This document shows positions 55,532 through 63,369 of a DNA stretch of 64,000 bases, piece after piece. The notes below the pieces were generated by a model, which did no database searches, was not told the origin of the DNA, and saw only the letters and a program-made list of their open reading frames with translations. Source of the stretch: Bacilli bacterium (GTDB lineage: Bacteria > Bacillota_I > Bacilli_A > RFN20 > CAG-826); the NCBI GenBank assembly GCA_035326105.1, contig DAOKYO010000001.1:124001-188000 (forward strand), read 5' to 3'. The first letter of the stretch is position 1. The number at the start of each line of letters is the position of its first letter. Made by a program: the position numbers and the translations under genes.

Positions 55532-56116
55532 ATGCGCAATCAAACAGGAAGAATTGAAGTTATAACCGGCCCCATGTATGCTGGAAAGACAGAAGAATTA
55601 TTAAGAAGGGTTCGGCGCGCAGAGTATGCCGAAGAAAATATTTTGGTTTTTAAACCCGTTATTGATAATCGCTATGCCGAAGGTGAAGTGGTGTCTCACA
55701 ATAAATCACACACGCGTTCAATTAATATTTCAAAGGCAAAAGATATTTGGAATTTTATAAAAGACGATACGGATATTGTTGCCATCGATGAAATTCAATT
55801 CCTAGATGAAGACGCTGTGGAGATTTGCGAGAATCTAGCTGACCAAGGAATTCGCGTTATCGTCTCCGGATTAGATCGCAATTTTCGAGGTGACCCTTTT
55901 TCCTTTATGCCACGGCTACTCGCGCTTGCTGATCAAGTTGATAAATTGACTGCTGTCTGTGTTAAATGTCATGCTCCAGCGACTAGAACCCAACGCCTCG
56001 TTAATGGAAAACCGGCGAATTATGATGATCCCATTATTCTTATCGGGGCCACAGAGGCTTATGAGGCGCGCTGCCGTCGCTGCCACCAGGTTCCAGGAAA
56101 AAAGAAGAAAAATTAG
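55532..56116 (+). CDS. tdk: Thymidine kinase
   Basis: 194 residues from ATG 55532 (AAGGAG ahead). Type II TK: P-loop GPMYAGKTEELLRR, VAIDEIQFLDE, LDRNFRGDPF, zinc-binding CVKCHAPATRTQR and CRRCHQVPG, and the lasso. Phosphorylates thymidine for salvage. Confidence 0.96.
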   Translation: MRNQTGRIEVITGPMYAGKTEELLRRVRRAEYAEENILVFKPVIDNRYAEGEVVSHNKSHTRSINISKAKDIWNFIKDDTDIVAIDEIQFLDEDAVEICENLADQGIRVIVSGLDRNFRGDPFSFMPRLLALADQVDKLTAVCVKCHAPATRTQRLVNGKPANYDDPIILIGATEAYEARCRRCHQVPGKKKKN

Positions 56117-56144
56117 TTTTTATTTTTCCCTAAATTTTGTAAAC

Positions 56145-56178
56145 AAAAAGGCTAGATAAACTTATCTAGCCTTTTAAT
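56145..56178. terminator. Bidirectional terminator
   Basis: AAAAGGCTAGATA pairs with TATCTAGCCTTTT; T or A runs lie on either side. Shared by convergent tdk and the 56186 gene. Confidence 0.92.
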
Positions 56179-56185
56179 ATTAGTT

Positions 56186-57313
56186 TTATCGCGTGACCGG
56201 CGGGCGAATCTGCTTCATCGACATCCACATAATCCGCATACCGAGAAGCATAATAAAGGCCATAGAAGCATATTGTGGCATCAATAAGCCAATGATAAAT
56301 GTCAATAAGCCTGGTGATAATGTCGCCCAAAAAGAAATGGCCATTGATTGCCAGAAAGTCCAATCGCGTGTCGGAGAAGTCTTGCCTCTTGTCATAATAA
56401 ATATAATAAGCCCCATCGCGAGTGAGATGGAAACATATGTTCCGGCGAACACTCCTACATTGGTCCAAAAAGTCATTGTCTTTACCGTCCGATAAGATTC
56501 AACAAAGAAATTCTTATAGTTACTGTCAACGCCCGCACGATATTGAGAAAATGTAGCGGCATTCTCATCTAAGCCAACAATTGAATTACCATTTACATCC
56601 TTGATGACAAAATCCTTGAAATCTAAATCAACCAATTTTTTGGTATATAGGCCCGCGAGTGATTTTTCATATTCACTTCCCTTGGTAACAGTAGTCGGAT
56701 TATAGAGCGTTACCCGGTAAGTAGACTCCCCGAAGACAATAAAACTGATCGGCTTGGTGCCCGGGGCTTCTTCATTGGTACTATCGTAGGTCAGACCACT
56801 TAAATACTCTAGAAGAATGGAATAGCCGGATAAGCTTTCATCATCGGTGGTGGCGGGATTATCCGTTCCTAACGGAACATAGTAGACCCGTAATTTCTCG
56901 CCGTCGCTTGCCGAATATGAATAATAGTGGTAGTCGGTGCTGTTGACAGTTGTCTTATCTTCGAAAGTCGAATTCCAATTATCACCAATATTTTTCAAGC
57001 GATAGTTGACCGTGCCGTCTTCTTCTTCAGCAACCACCTTTAAACTCACGTTTTGGAGGTTCAGCTCTTTAGCAAACTCCAGTCTGCCGTTTTCAAAACT
57101 ATATTGCGGCGATGACATAATATCCGCGCCACTGGTCTTACCGATACTAATCATTGATGGGGCAAGAGCTGCGGTTGTTCCCAGCACTAGCATAATTAGT
57201 GCTATATACCATGCCCGATGTCTTCCGCCTTCAACCACGGCATTATTACTAAAAAGTGAAGATAATATAACTTTCCAAGTCTGTTTCCGCGGTGTTTTCT
57301 TTGTGTTTTTCAT
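56186..57313 (-). CDS. Membrane protein with large external domain, unrecognised
   Basis: 375 residues. Basic N terminus (KNTKKTPRKQTWK), membrane helix about 31-52 ending in SMISIGKTSG, external domain of about 220 residues, then three membrane helices (about 280-365) with a short basic tail. Not recognised; the topology recalls DUF1189-type proteins but is longer. No operon partner. Confidence 0.65.
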   Translation of the reverse strand: MKNTKKTPRKQTWKVILSSLFSNNAVVEGGRHRAWYIALIMLVLGTTAALAPSMISIGKTSGADIMSSPQYSFENGRLEFAKELNLQNVSLKVVAEEEDGTVNYRLKNIGDNWNSTFEDKTTVNSTDYHYYSYSASDGEKLRVYYVPLGTDNPATTDDESLSGYSILLEYLSGLTYDSTNEEAPGTKPISFIVFGESTYRVTLYNPTTVTKGSEYEKSLAGLYTKKLVDLDFKDFVIKDVNGNSIVGLDENAATFSQYRAGVDSNYKNFFVESYRTVKTMTFWTNVGVFAGTYVSISLAMGLIIFIMTRGKTSPTRDWTFWQSMAISFWATLSPGLLTFIIGLLMPQYASMAFIMLLGMRIMWMSMKQIRPPVTR

Positions 57314-57882
57314 TTTTTCTTCCTCTAACTGCGAGTTTAATTATATATAATTAACTTAACTTAGGCAAACAAATATCAATATCTACCAAATTTAATCTGT
57401 GTTGCTTTACCTTTGATGTGGCGCATCGAGGATGAAAAATAAAAAAAGGGGATTATAAAAGATTCCGTATGGCTTGAAGTATCAAACGGAAAAACGGCAA
57501 ATTGATGTCAAATACGTTCCTAGAAAATGAAAGACATATCCAAGAATGAATTACCGCTATTGCCACCACATGATTATTGAAAAGGTCTGTTGTTTTTCTA
57601 ACCTTACTTAGAATAAAGTTTTATTTTAAAGTTTCTTTTGTTAAACGGGTCATTGCTTAATTTGGCTGTCAATTTTTTTCTAATATATGTCTTGCATCAA
57701 TTGCAAAGAAACAGCAGACTTAGATGAATATGAAAAAGGTTTTACTGTAAAATATAAAATTATGTATAGAATTATGGCAATACCAAAACATTCATCAAAA
57801 AACAAATAAAAATATCCATAGCATATTAGAAAGATATAGTAATAAAAATATTTTTTTTAGCCATTTAAGGCAATTGGCAATT
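57314..57882. other. AT-rich intergenic region with a transposase remnant
   Basis: About 570 bases of low-GC sequence where the accessory island begins. Apart from the remnant at 57459-57530 I see no gene, strong hairpin or repeat. Confidence 0.6.
57459..57530 (+). pseudogene. Short IS481-like transposase remnant
   Basis: A 23-codon stretch, GLKYQTEKRQIDVKYVPRK, resembles the conserved 'YPGQ..QIDVK.VP' segment at the first catalytic Asp of IS481 integrases and ends in TGA. It could be from the same element type as the fragment at 38640-38876. Confidence 0.4.
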
Positions 57883-58335
57883 CTAGGACAACAAGGCCCG
57901 CGCTTCTCTTCTTAAAGCAGCTCTACGTTGCCCATTTTTTTCATTCACAGGTTTTGCTTTCGAATTATGTTTTTTATTAATCACTTTAAGAATAATAAAT
58001 ATCACTAGACCAATGCCATAAAGTAAAAATGATATGATCCACCATATATTAATAGCCGGGCCGTGCTTTAATGGTATATCAAGTAAAGAATCAAATTCCG
58101 TTTCTTTTTGCCTGATTTGTGAATAATTTGCAATTGAATTGTCACGTTGGAATACCAACTTAACATAATTGGTAGTTGTCGTAACATTATAGATTGTGTC
58201 CCCTCTGCGCTTTAAGCCTGAATCCTGGTTGAAAATTTCTTGACTGCTTTGTAGCTCCCACCCGAAATCTGACCAAATAGCAATTTCTGCGTTCTCTTGT
58301 GACGGACTAACTGTAACACTTTTTGTTTCCTTCAT
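57883..58335 (-). CDS. Hypothetical membrane-anchored protein
   Basis: 150 residues: N-terminal soluble part (about 1-93), one membrane helix (about 97-120), then a basic cytoplasmic tail (KKHNSKAKPVNEKNGQRRAALRREARALL). Not recognised. First gene of the accessory island. Confidence 0.6.
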   Translation of the reverse strand: MKETKSVTVSPSQENAEIAIWSDFGWELQSSQEIFNQDSGLKRRGDTIYNVTTTTNYVKLVFQRDNSIANYSQIRQKETEFDSLLDIPLKHGPAINIWWIISFLLYGIGLVIFIILKVINKKHNSKAKPVNEKNGQRRAALRREARALLS

Positions 58336-58470
58336 ATTTACTCCTAATGGTGTTTAAAAGCACAGGATTGTGTCTTTAACATGTAAGAAAAAAATAAAAC
58401 AAATATAGCCACTTATAGCAATAAATAGTTGTTTTTTTGCGCTTAAATATGTCATAATATATGCATAAAA

Positions 58471-58486
58471 TAAAGGTGTACCTTTA
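58471..58486. repeat. Perfect inverted repeat with 2-bp centre (possible recombinase site)
   Basis: TAAAGGT GT ACCTTTA: two 7-bp arms around GT, 91 bp before the recombinase start. Serine recombinases bind dimer sites with a 2-bp crossover core. Confidence 0.4.
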
Positions 58487-58576
58487 TCAACTCGCATCCA
58501 TAATTGGGTGCCTTTTTCTTTCTTTCAAAGGCTATTATATGATTGCTATAATGGTTAGAAAACGGAGGAAGAAAAC

Positions 58577-59170
58577 ATGGATTACGGATATGTGAGAGTG
58601 TCATCAATCACTCAAAATATTGATCGTCAGATGAATGAAATGTACCGACTTAATTTAATAGATAAGAATATTTACATTGATAAACAAAGTGGCAAAAATT
58701 TTGAAAGAAAAGCCTATCAGCAACTGAAGAAAAAATTAAGGGAAAAAGACTTGCTTATTATTAAATCAATTGACCGACTAGGCAGAAATTACAAGATGAT
58801 TATTGAAGAATGGCGGTATATTACGCAGATTATCAAAGCGGATATTTTGGTTATAGATATGCCATTGCTTGATACGAGAAGTGAAACAAATAATTTAGTT
58901 GGTACATTTATTAGTGATATTGTTTTACAGATACTATCATTTGTTGCTGAAACAGAAAGAGAAAACATTAAGCTTAGACAAGCGGAAGGAATTAGACTTG
59001 CAAAGGCGCGCGGTGTGCATATGGGAAGGCCAAAATATAAACTACCAGCAGGCTTTAATGAAATGGTTTTAAGATATCAAAAAAAAGAAGTCACTAATAG
59101 CGAAGCAGCAGATCTGCTTAATATGAAGCGTGGCACATTTCTCAAATATGCTAATATGAAAGATAGTTGA
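58577..59170 (+). CDS. Serine recombinase (resolvase/invertase family)
   Basis: 197 residues. Catalytic Ser in YGYVRVSS (Ser9/10), then SIDRLGRNYKMI, and the long E helix ending in RENIKLRQAEGIRLAKARG, and a C-terminal HTH (about 160-190, EAADLLNMKRGTFLKY). Small resolvase/invertase type, not a large phage integrase. It sits just upstream of ssrA. GGAGG precedes the ATG. The GC content is lower than that of the core genes. Confidence 0.93.
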   Translation: MDYGYVRVSSITQNIDRQMNEMYRLNLIDKNIYIDKQSGKNFERKAYQQLKKKLREKDLLIIKSIDRLGRNYKMIIEEWRYITQIIKADILVIDMPLLDTRSETNNLVGTFISDIVLQILSFVAETERENIKLRQAEGIRLAKARGVHMGRPKYKLPAGFNEMVLRYQKKEVTNSEAADLLNMKRGTFLKYANMKDS

Positions 59171-59272
59171 AAAAGTGCTTAAAAATATTTTTCTTATAAA
59201 AGAAAAGACGGAATTCCATTTCCTTGCAATTGCTTTGTAACTTAGCCTATCAACCAAATTTAATCATTTTTA

Positions 59273-59300
59273 TTGTAGTTAAACCGAATTATGCTAAAAT
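59273..59300 (+). promoter_or_regulatory. ssrA promoter
   Basis: TTGTAG (59273-59278), 16-bp spacer, extended -10 TGC-TAAAAT (59295-59300), about 20 bases before the mature 5' end. Confidence 0.75.
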
Positions 59301-59319
59301 GTTTTCGCCGGTATGACAT

Positions 59320-59692
59320 GGGGATGTCATGGTTTCGACAGGGATTCGATTCGGCATCAACTGCAGCCGAGTGGTGACGTTATCACCAAACAAAAAGTAT
59401 CTGGCAACAGAACTTCATCTTACGCTTTAGCTTAATTAAGCTCCCAATTTACTGAGGCCGGCATTGCCGGAAGCGCACTTCCTATGGTTTCGTCTCTCAC
59501 GCATAGGATAAGTGTCATAACAAGAGAATAGGCGATAAATTTAGTTAGCGTTTATCGAAGAAAACTTTATAACCTCGCTGATGAACCGTTTGTCGATTAC
59601 GTCGCATCAGTTAAAATTCAACATCGTCTAAGCTGTAGATGTTGGTGTAGGATTATCTTTGGACCGGAGTTCGACTCTCCGCATCTCCACCA
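59320..59692 (+). ncRNA. ssrA: Transfer-messenger RNA (tmRNA)
   Basis: The 5' end GGGGATGTCATGGTTTCGACAG and the 3' end GGAGTTCGACTCTCCGCATCTCCACCA form the tRNA-like domain; the acceptor stem pairs GGGGATG with CATCTCC, and CCA is encoded. The tag frame ends at TAA 59433-59435 with ...SSYALA. It begins near 59385-59388 (Thr or Lys, not settled). It rescues stalled ribosomes with SmpB. Confidence 0.97.
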
Positions 59693-59702
59693 CGTAAGAA
59701 GC

Positions 59703-59737
59703 AAAGGTTTGATACAAATGTAGCAAACCTTTTTTAC
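59703..59737 (+). terminator. ssrA terminator
   Basis: AAAGGTTTG (59703-59711) pairs with CAAACCTTT (59724-59732), followed by a T run. GTAAG and CTTAC extend the stem outward. Confidence 0.9.
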
Positions 59738-59979
59738 TTACAAAAAGGGAGATTTTTCCCTATATGTAAATTTGTAAGAACTGGTTTATAATGAAAATAG
59801 ATAGTTTTTTAATGAGGTTTAAAAAAACAGTTTCACCCTTTTAACGATTCGACAACAATTTACACGATTACCTAACTTTTTACAATATACTATATGTGAA
59901 TCGAGTTTTGTAATTAAATGTTGCAATAACAATAAAATAAAACATTAAATTAATATAGGGAAAGGGATATAAATATTAA
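59738..59979. other. Gap downstream of ssrA
   Basis: AT-rich, no frame of note. This is where a mobile island usually joins ssrA. I found no duplicated ssrA 3' end later in the window. Confidence 0.5.
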
Positions 59980-60444
59980 ATGAAAAGTAAACTTGAAACT
60001 TTTATTAGAACATCTTTGGATAAACTTTATTCAGAAGAACCTAATTTAATCAAAATAGACATTGGTGGTTTAATTGAAGTACACAACGCTGAACGTTCAA
60101 TAGTTTTTAGGTTTGGACACTATATGATTAACTTGCTAGAAAGAGATAAGGATTTAAGATTATATCAAGTGGATGCTGAATATAATAGAAATATATATGA
60201 TATAAAACGTATCACGATAGATGATAAACTAAAAAATGTATATCCTGATTTAGTAATACACAAAAGAGGAACTTCTGATAATTTATTAGTAATCGAATTT
60301 AAAACATGGTGGAATCCCGATCAAAATTTTGATATAAAAAAGATTAAAGCTTTCATGAAACCATCTAGTGGATATGCGTATAAGTTTGGATTATTGATTA
60401 AAATTGATAGAACTTCACCAAAGTTATGTTGGATAAAATTATAG
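59980..60444 (+). CDS. PD-(D/E)XK nuclease-like protein
   Basis: 154 residues. VYPDLVIHKRG (Asp) followed by NLLVIEFKTWW (Glu-x-Lys) gives the D...ExK core of the restriction-endonuclease fold. The preceding helix IRTSLDKLYSEEPN and the strand with DIGGLIEVHN fit too. No DNA-binding domain is seen. Possibly the nuclease of the adjacent gene set; it could equally be an isolated defence gene. The SD is weak. Confidence 0.65.
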   Translation: MKSKLETFIRTSLDKLYSEEPNLIKIDIGGLIEVHNAERSIVFRFGHYMINLLERDKDLRLYQVDAEYNRNIYDIKRITIDDKLKNVYPDLVIHKRGTSDNLLVIEFKTWWNPDQNFDIKKIKAFMKPSSGYAYKFGLLIKIDRTSPKLCWIKL

Positions 60445-60514
60445 TTTAATGAATAACTTACGGTCGGCATTAAGAAATATCGAGCAAATTACAAATTGAC
60501 TCAGGGGAGAATAA

Positions 60515-61144
60515 ATGATAGCAAAATTAGTAACATACAATGAAAGTAAAGAAGCTAGACAAAGAGCCACCAAATTAATAGAAGAGGTAAGAAAACACTC
60601 TAAAATTAAAGGACATTATAAGTTTTATCACAGATTAATTGGCTCTGGGAAAAGAAGATGCATTGTAAAAGATTCTGATGGAAAATATGATTTGGATTAT
60701 CAAATCATTTTGACAAAGAATTCAAAACAAGGTGATTCTATGCCCACTCAAATTAAAGCCGACTTTCTTCAGGCTTTTTCGGATTGTAAAAATCAAAACG
60801 AGAAAGTTGAAAATTCAACTACAGTTGTCACTGTAAGAACGTCTAAAAATCAGGGATATTTTGATGCTAGTAAAGAAAAGTTTTCTTTTGATTTTGTAAT
60901 TATTAGCATTGATGAATCAAAGAGGATAAGACGAAATGCTCCTAATGCTTATACCTGGGTTCAACTTCCTAGTAAAAACTCCTATATATATGAAAAATTT
61001 AATGGACTATCAGCAGATGATCAAAGACTCCTACTTGAAAAATATATTATCCCAAGAGTAATTGAAGAAAAGGATAAACATGAAGCAGATAGAATATCCT
61101 CAGTTCATATCTTCTATGAAGAAGTTAATAATCATGTGGAATAA
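60515..61144 (+). CDS. Nucleotidyltransferase-fold protein (Pol-beta superfamily; MNT/CD-NTase-like)
   Basis: 209 residues. LIGSGKRRC (GS at 43-44), KYDLDYQIIL (Asp59-x-Asp61) and KFSFDFVIIS (Asp126) give the three acidic metal ligands of the Pol-beta fold in correct order. The GGGGAG site precedes the ATG. Its length and the Asp spacing recall minimal nucleotidyltransferases or small CD-NTases, but the partner type is not decidable. The following HEPN-like gene starts at or just before its stop, so the two are coupled. Confidence 0.7.
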   Translation: MIAKLVTYNESKEARQRATKLIEEVRKHSKIKGHYKFYHRLIGSGKRRCIVKDSDGKYDLDYQIILTKNSKQGDSMPTQIKADFLQAFSDCKNQNEKVENSTTVVTVRTSKNQGYFDASKEKFSFDFVIISIDESKRIRRNAPNAYTWVQLPSKNSYIYEKFNGLSADDQRLLLEKYIIPRVIEEKDKHEADRISSVHIFYEEVNNHVE

Positions 61145-61148
61145 ACTT

Positions 61149-61904
61149 ATGACAAAAGACGAATTAATGAAAAAACTATATTTCGAGCCAAATAGTAATG
61201 AAGAATATAATGATGCGGAATTTTATTTAAGAGTTAAAGGAGTTGCTTTTCATCATAAGATTATGACTTATCTTGGTGTTGATTTTCATGATGACAAATC
61301 AATAATTGAATGGTCAAAGGTATCAGCATTACTACGTTATGATAAAAAGTTGAGAGATAAAATCTACATTTATATAGCTACACTCGAAGAATATATACGA
61401 GCCTATTTAAGTAACAAATATGAAGATAATCCTATTCAACCTTTTTGGAAGGATGGAAAATTTTCTCGTTCGAAAGTTAAAACAAGAATTCTCAATGGGG
61501 AAAGTGTTTCAAAAGTGCTTCAATCAATAGATTTTGGTGATTTGATAAGTCAAATTAAAAAAATCTCCGCAGAAGACATAAATGAGATGTTTGATTGTAC
61601 AATCGAAATTCAATCAAATCTTGATGCTGTAAAAGAGTTAAGAAATGCAGTTAGTCATCATGCCTTTTTAATCAATTATAAATTCAAATCGTGCCTAGTT
61701 GATGGTGTTAGCAATATTTCTCTTGAGCATAATATCAAGAATTTAAGACAACTACTACCTAAAGAGTATAGATATGGAAAAACTGGTAAAGGTGGAATTA
61801 CCGCAGAGATTGAGGCTTGTAAGTATGAGAAAACTAATGTCAATGAAAAAGAAATAAGACAACTAATGAAGTTAGATTCTCGAGATGTTGTGAATATAAA
61901 TTGA
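61149..61904 (+). CDS. Abi_2/HEPN-like protein
   Basis: 251 residues from ATG 61149; ATG 61134, overlapping the upstream stop, is equally possible. Helical protein with LRDKIYIYIATLEEYIRAYL, the pattern of Abi_2-type abortive-infection proteins, and RNAVSH at 165-170 (R-x4-H, the HEPN RNase motif). The last 50 residues are a charged tail. Likely a ribonuclease toxin or effector, controlled by the nucleotidyltransferase in cis. Confidence 0.68.
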   Translation: MTKDELMKKLYFEPNSNEEYNDAEFYLRVKGVAFHHKIMTYLGVDFHDDKSIIEWSKVSALLRYDKKLRDKIYIYIATLEEYIRAYLSNKYEDNPIQPFWKDGKFSRSKVKTRILNGESVSKVLQSIDFGDLISQIKKISAEDINEMFDCTIEIQSNLDAVKELRNAVSHHAFLINYKFKSCLVDGVSNISLEHNIKNLRQLLPKEYRYGKTGKGGITAEIEACKYEKTNVNEKEIRQLMKLDSRDVVNIN

Positions 61905-61920
61905 AGGGGATGAAGTCTTA

Positions 61921-62106
61921 ATGGATAAGTTTGATTGGAATCATATTCATTAAAATTGTGACCTGAATGAAATCAGAGATGAGTTGTAGTATCATTCTAG
62001 ATTTTTTGGTTTACGGTTCATTTATATTATCAAGATGATTGAAGATGAATATTATTTTGAATCTTTGCTACTATTCATTATGTTAATAGAACATGTCTTG
62101 TCTTAA
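61921..62106 (+). pseudogene. Decayed coding fragment
   Basis: ATG at 61921 gives MDKFDWNHIH then stop; the following frame NEIRDEL*YHSRFFGLRFIYIIKMIEDEYYFE is protein-like but has in-frame stops. No family recognised. Confidence 0.35.
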
Positions 62107-62201
62107 AAAAACTAAAAAACTTAAGAAATAAGATGATTCATAGATATTTATTCAAACATTATGTTTAGTTCGACAATAATGTTTAATTTCCTTTAAGCAA
62201 A

Positions 62202-62438
62202 ATGAGTAACTATGAGTACATACTTTATAAATTGTTTTTGCCAATCATTGGTTGCTTTAGCGATAAGTATGCTGTGAGTTCAAATATGATTATAGGAGAA
62301 TATTCGGTATATGCTCTTGCAAAACAATATGGAATTTTTGACAATGATTTGGAAAAGATGTTAAATTTTGGTATTGAACCGGGGATATCAAAGGATTTAG
62401 CTAAAAAACTGAAAAGGGAAACGAAATTAATATTATGA
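62202..62438 (+). CDS. Small hypothetical protein
   Basis: 78 residues: FLPIIGCFSDKYAVSSN then a charged helix-rich C terminus ending LAKKLKRETKLIL. No SD of note. It may be a decayed gene like its neighbours. Confidence 0.35.
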   Translation: MSNYEYILYKLFLPIIGCFSDKYAVSSNMIIGEYSVYALAKQYGIFDNDLEKMLNFGIEPGISKDLAKKLKRETKLIL

Positions 62439-62572
62439 GATATTTAGATAACTCCTCGCCAGTTCAAATGTAGAAAGGTGTTTTAAGATGTTTATTTGAG
62501 TAATAAAGACATTATGAATAACTTCATTTATATTTGGTGTAGTATGAGCAAATCAAGGAAAGGTCAATAAGT

Positions 62573-63180
62573 ATGGAAAAAGGCGATAACATTAAATTTG
62601 GTAACTATGAATGGAATGTTTTAGACATTATGGGTGATAAAGAATTAATCATCACCAGAGAAATAATTGAGCAAAAGCATACCACAATAAACATGGGGTG
62701 GTATTCTGGGAGACAAGCTCATTAAGAAAATACCTTAACAATGATTTTTTGAACTCATTCACAAACAATCAAAAAAATCGTATTATAACCACGATAAACA
62801 AAAACAATGGTGACAGATGGTATTATCTCGGAGATGGGCAAGATACTGAAGATAAGATATTTATTCTATCTTTAGAAAAAATGGTTAGACCTTATTTTAA
62901 TGATATTTTGGATTTGCTACTTAATAAGGGTAAAAATCAACGACACTGGTTTGAGCGAAAAGATATCAACAATCATTTAAGAAGATCATCATATTTTGGA
63001 TATGTATGGTAGTACTGGGTTAGAAAAGATGGCAGAATGAATTTAACTGCTGTATATATTCTTGGCGATGGCAATATTGGTATACAAGGAAATAAAGCAT
63101 CAAAAAGACTTCTAATACATTACATCCTGTTACAAAATCAAACGAAGGTGGCATTCGATTGGCATTATGACTTAGGATAA
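62573..63180 (+). pseudogene. DUF6273-like gene, broken by a frameshift and a stop
   Basis: Begins MEKGDNIKFGNYEWNVLDIMGDKELIIT and loses frame near 62690-62700; the +1 frame continues WETSSLRKYLNNDFLNSFTNNQKNRI, then has a TAG at 63010-63012 and reads on to 63180. The 'G..I.FG.Y.W.VLD' start and 'W..S.LR.YLN..F...F' block are the DUF6273 pattern. No longer a functional gene. Confidence 0.7.
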
Positions 63181-63326
63181 AATATAATCCAACAAACAAT
63201 TCAATAACACGAGTGTATGTCGTCTCGGATAGGAAAAATCTATATTAGTATAAGTAATAGATATACAAAATCAAACAAATATGAGTAAATTAAAAAACAG
63301 CATATTTAAGCCGTTAAAACTGCACT

Positions 63327-63352
63327 AGTCAACGAAAAGTAGACACACTTTC
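63327..63352. repeat. Probable left end of the IS3-family element
   Basis: GTCAACGAAAAGTAGACACA downstream of the transposase stop has the AAAAGTAGACA core common at IS3-group termini. The other end is outside the window. Confidence 0.45.
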
Positions 63353-63369
63353 AAATAGTTATTCTCTTT

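Noticed and set aside
58495..58523. Terminator-like AAAGG...CCTTTTT stretch before the recombinase
   Set aside because: Needs several G-U pairs and a long loop; the 16-bp repeat at 58471 explains the symmetry better.
62698..63012. Independent 104-residue gene
   Set aside because: It is the +1-frame middle part of the broken DUF6273 gene that starts at 62573.
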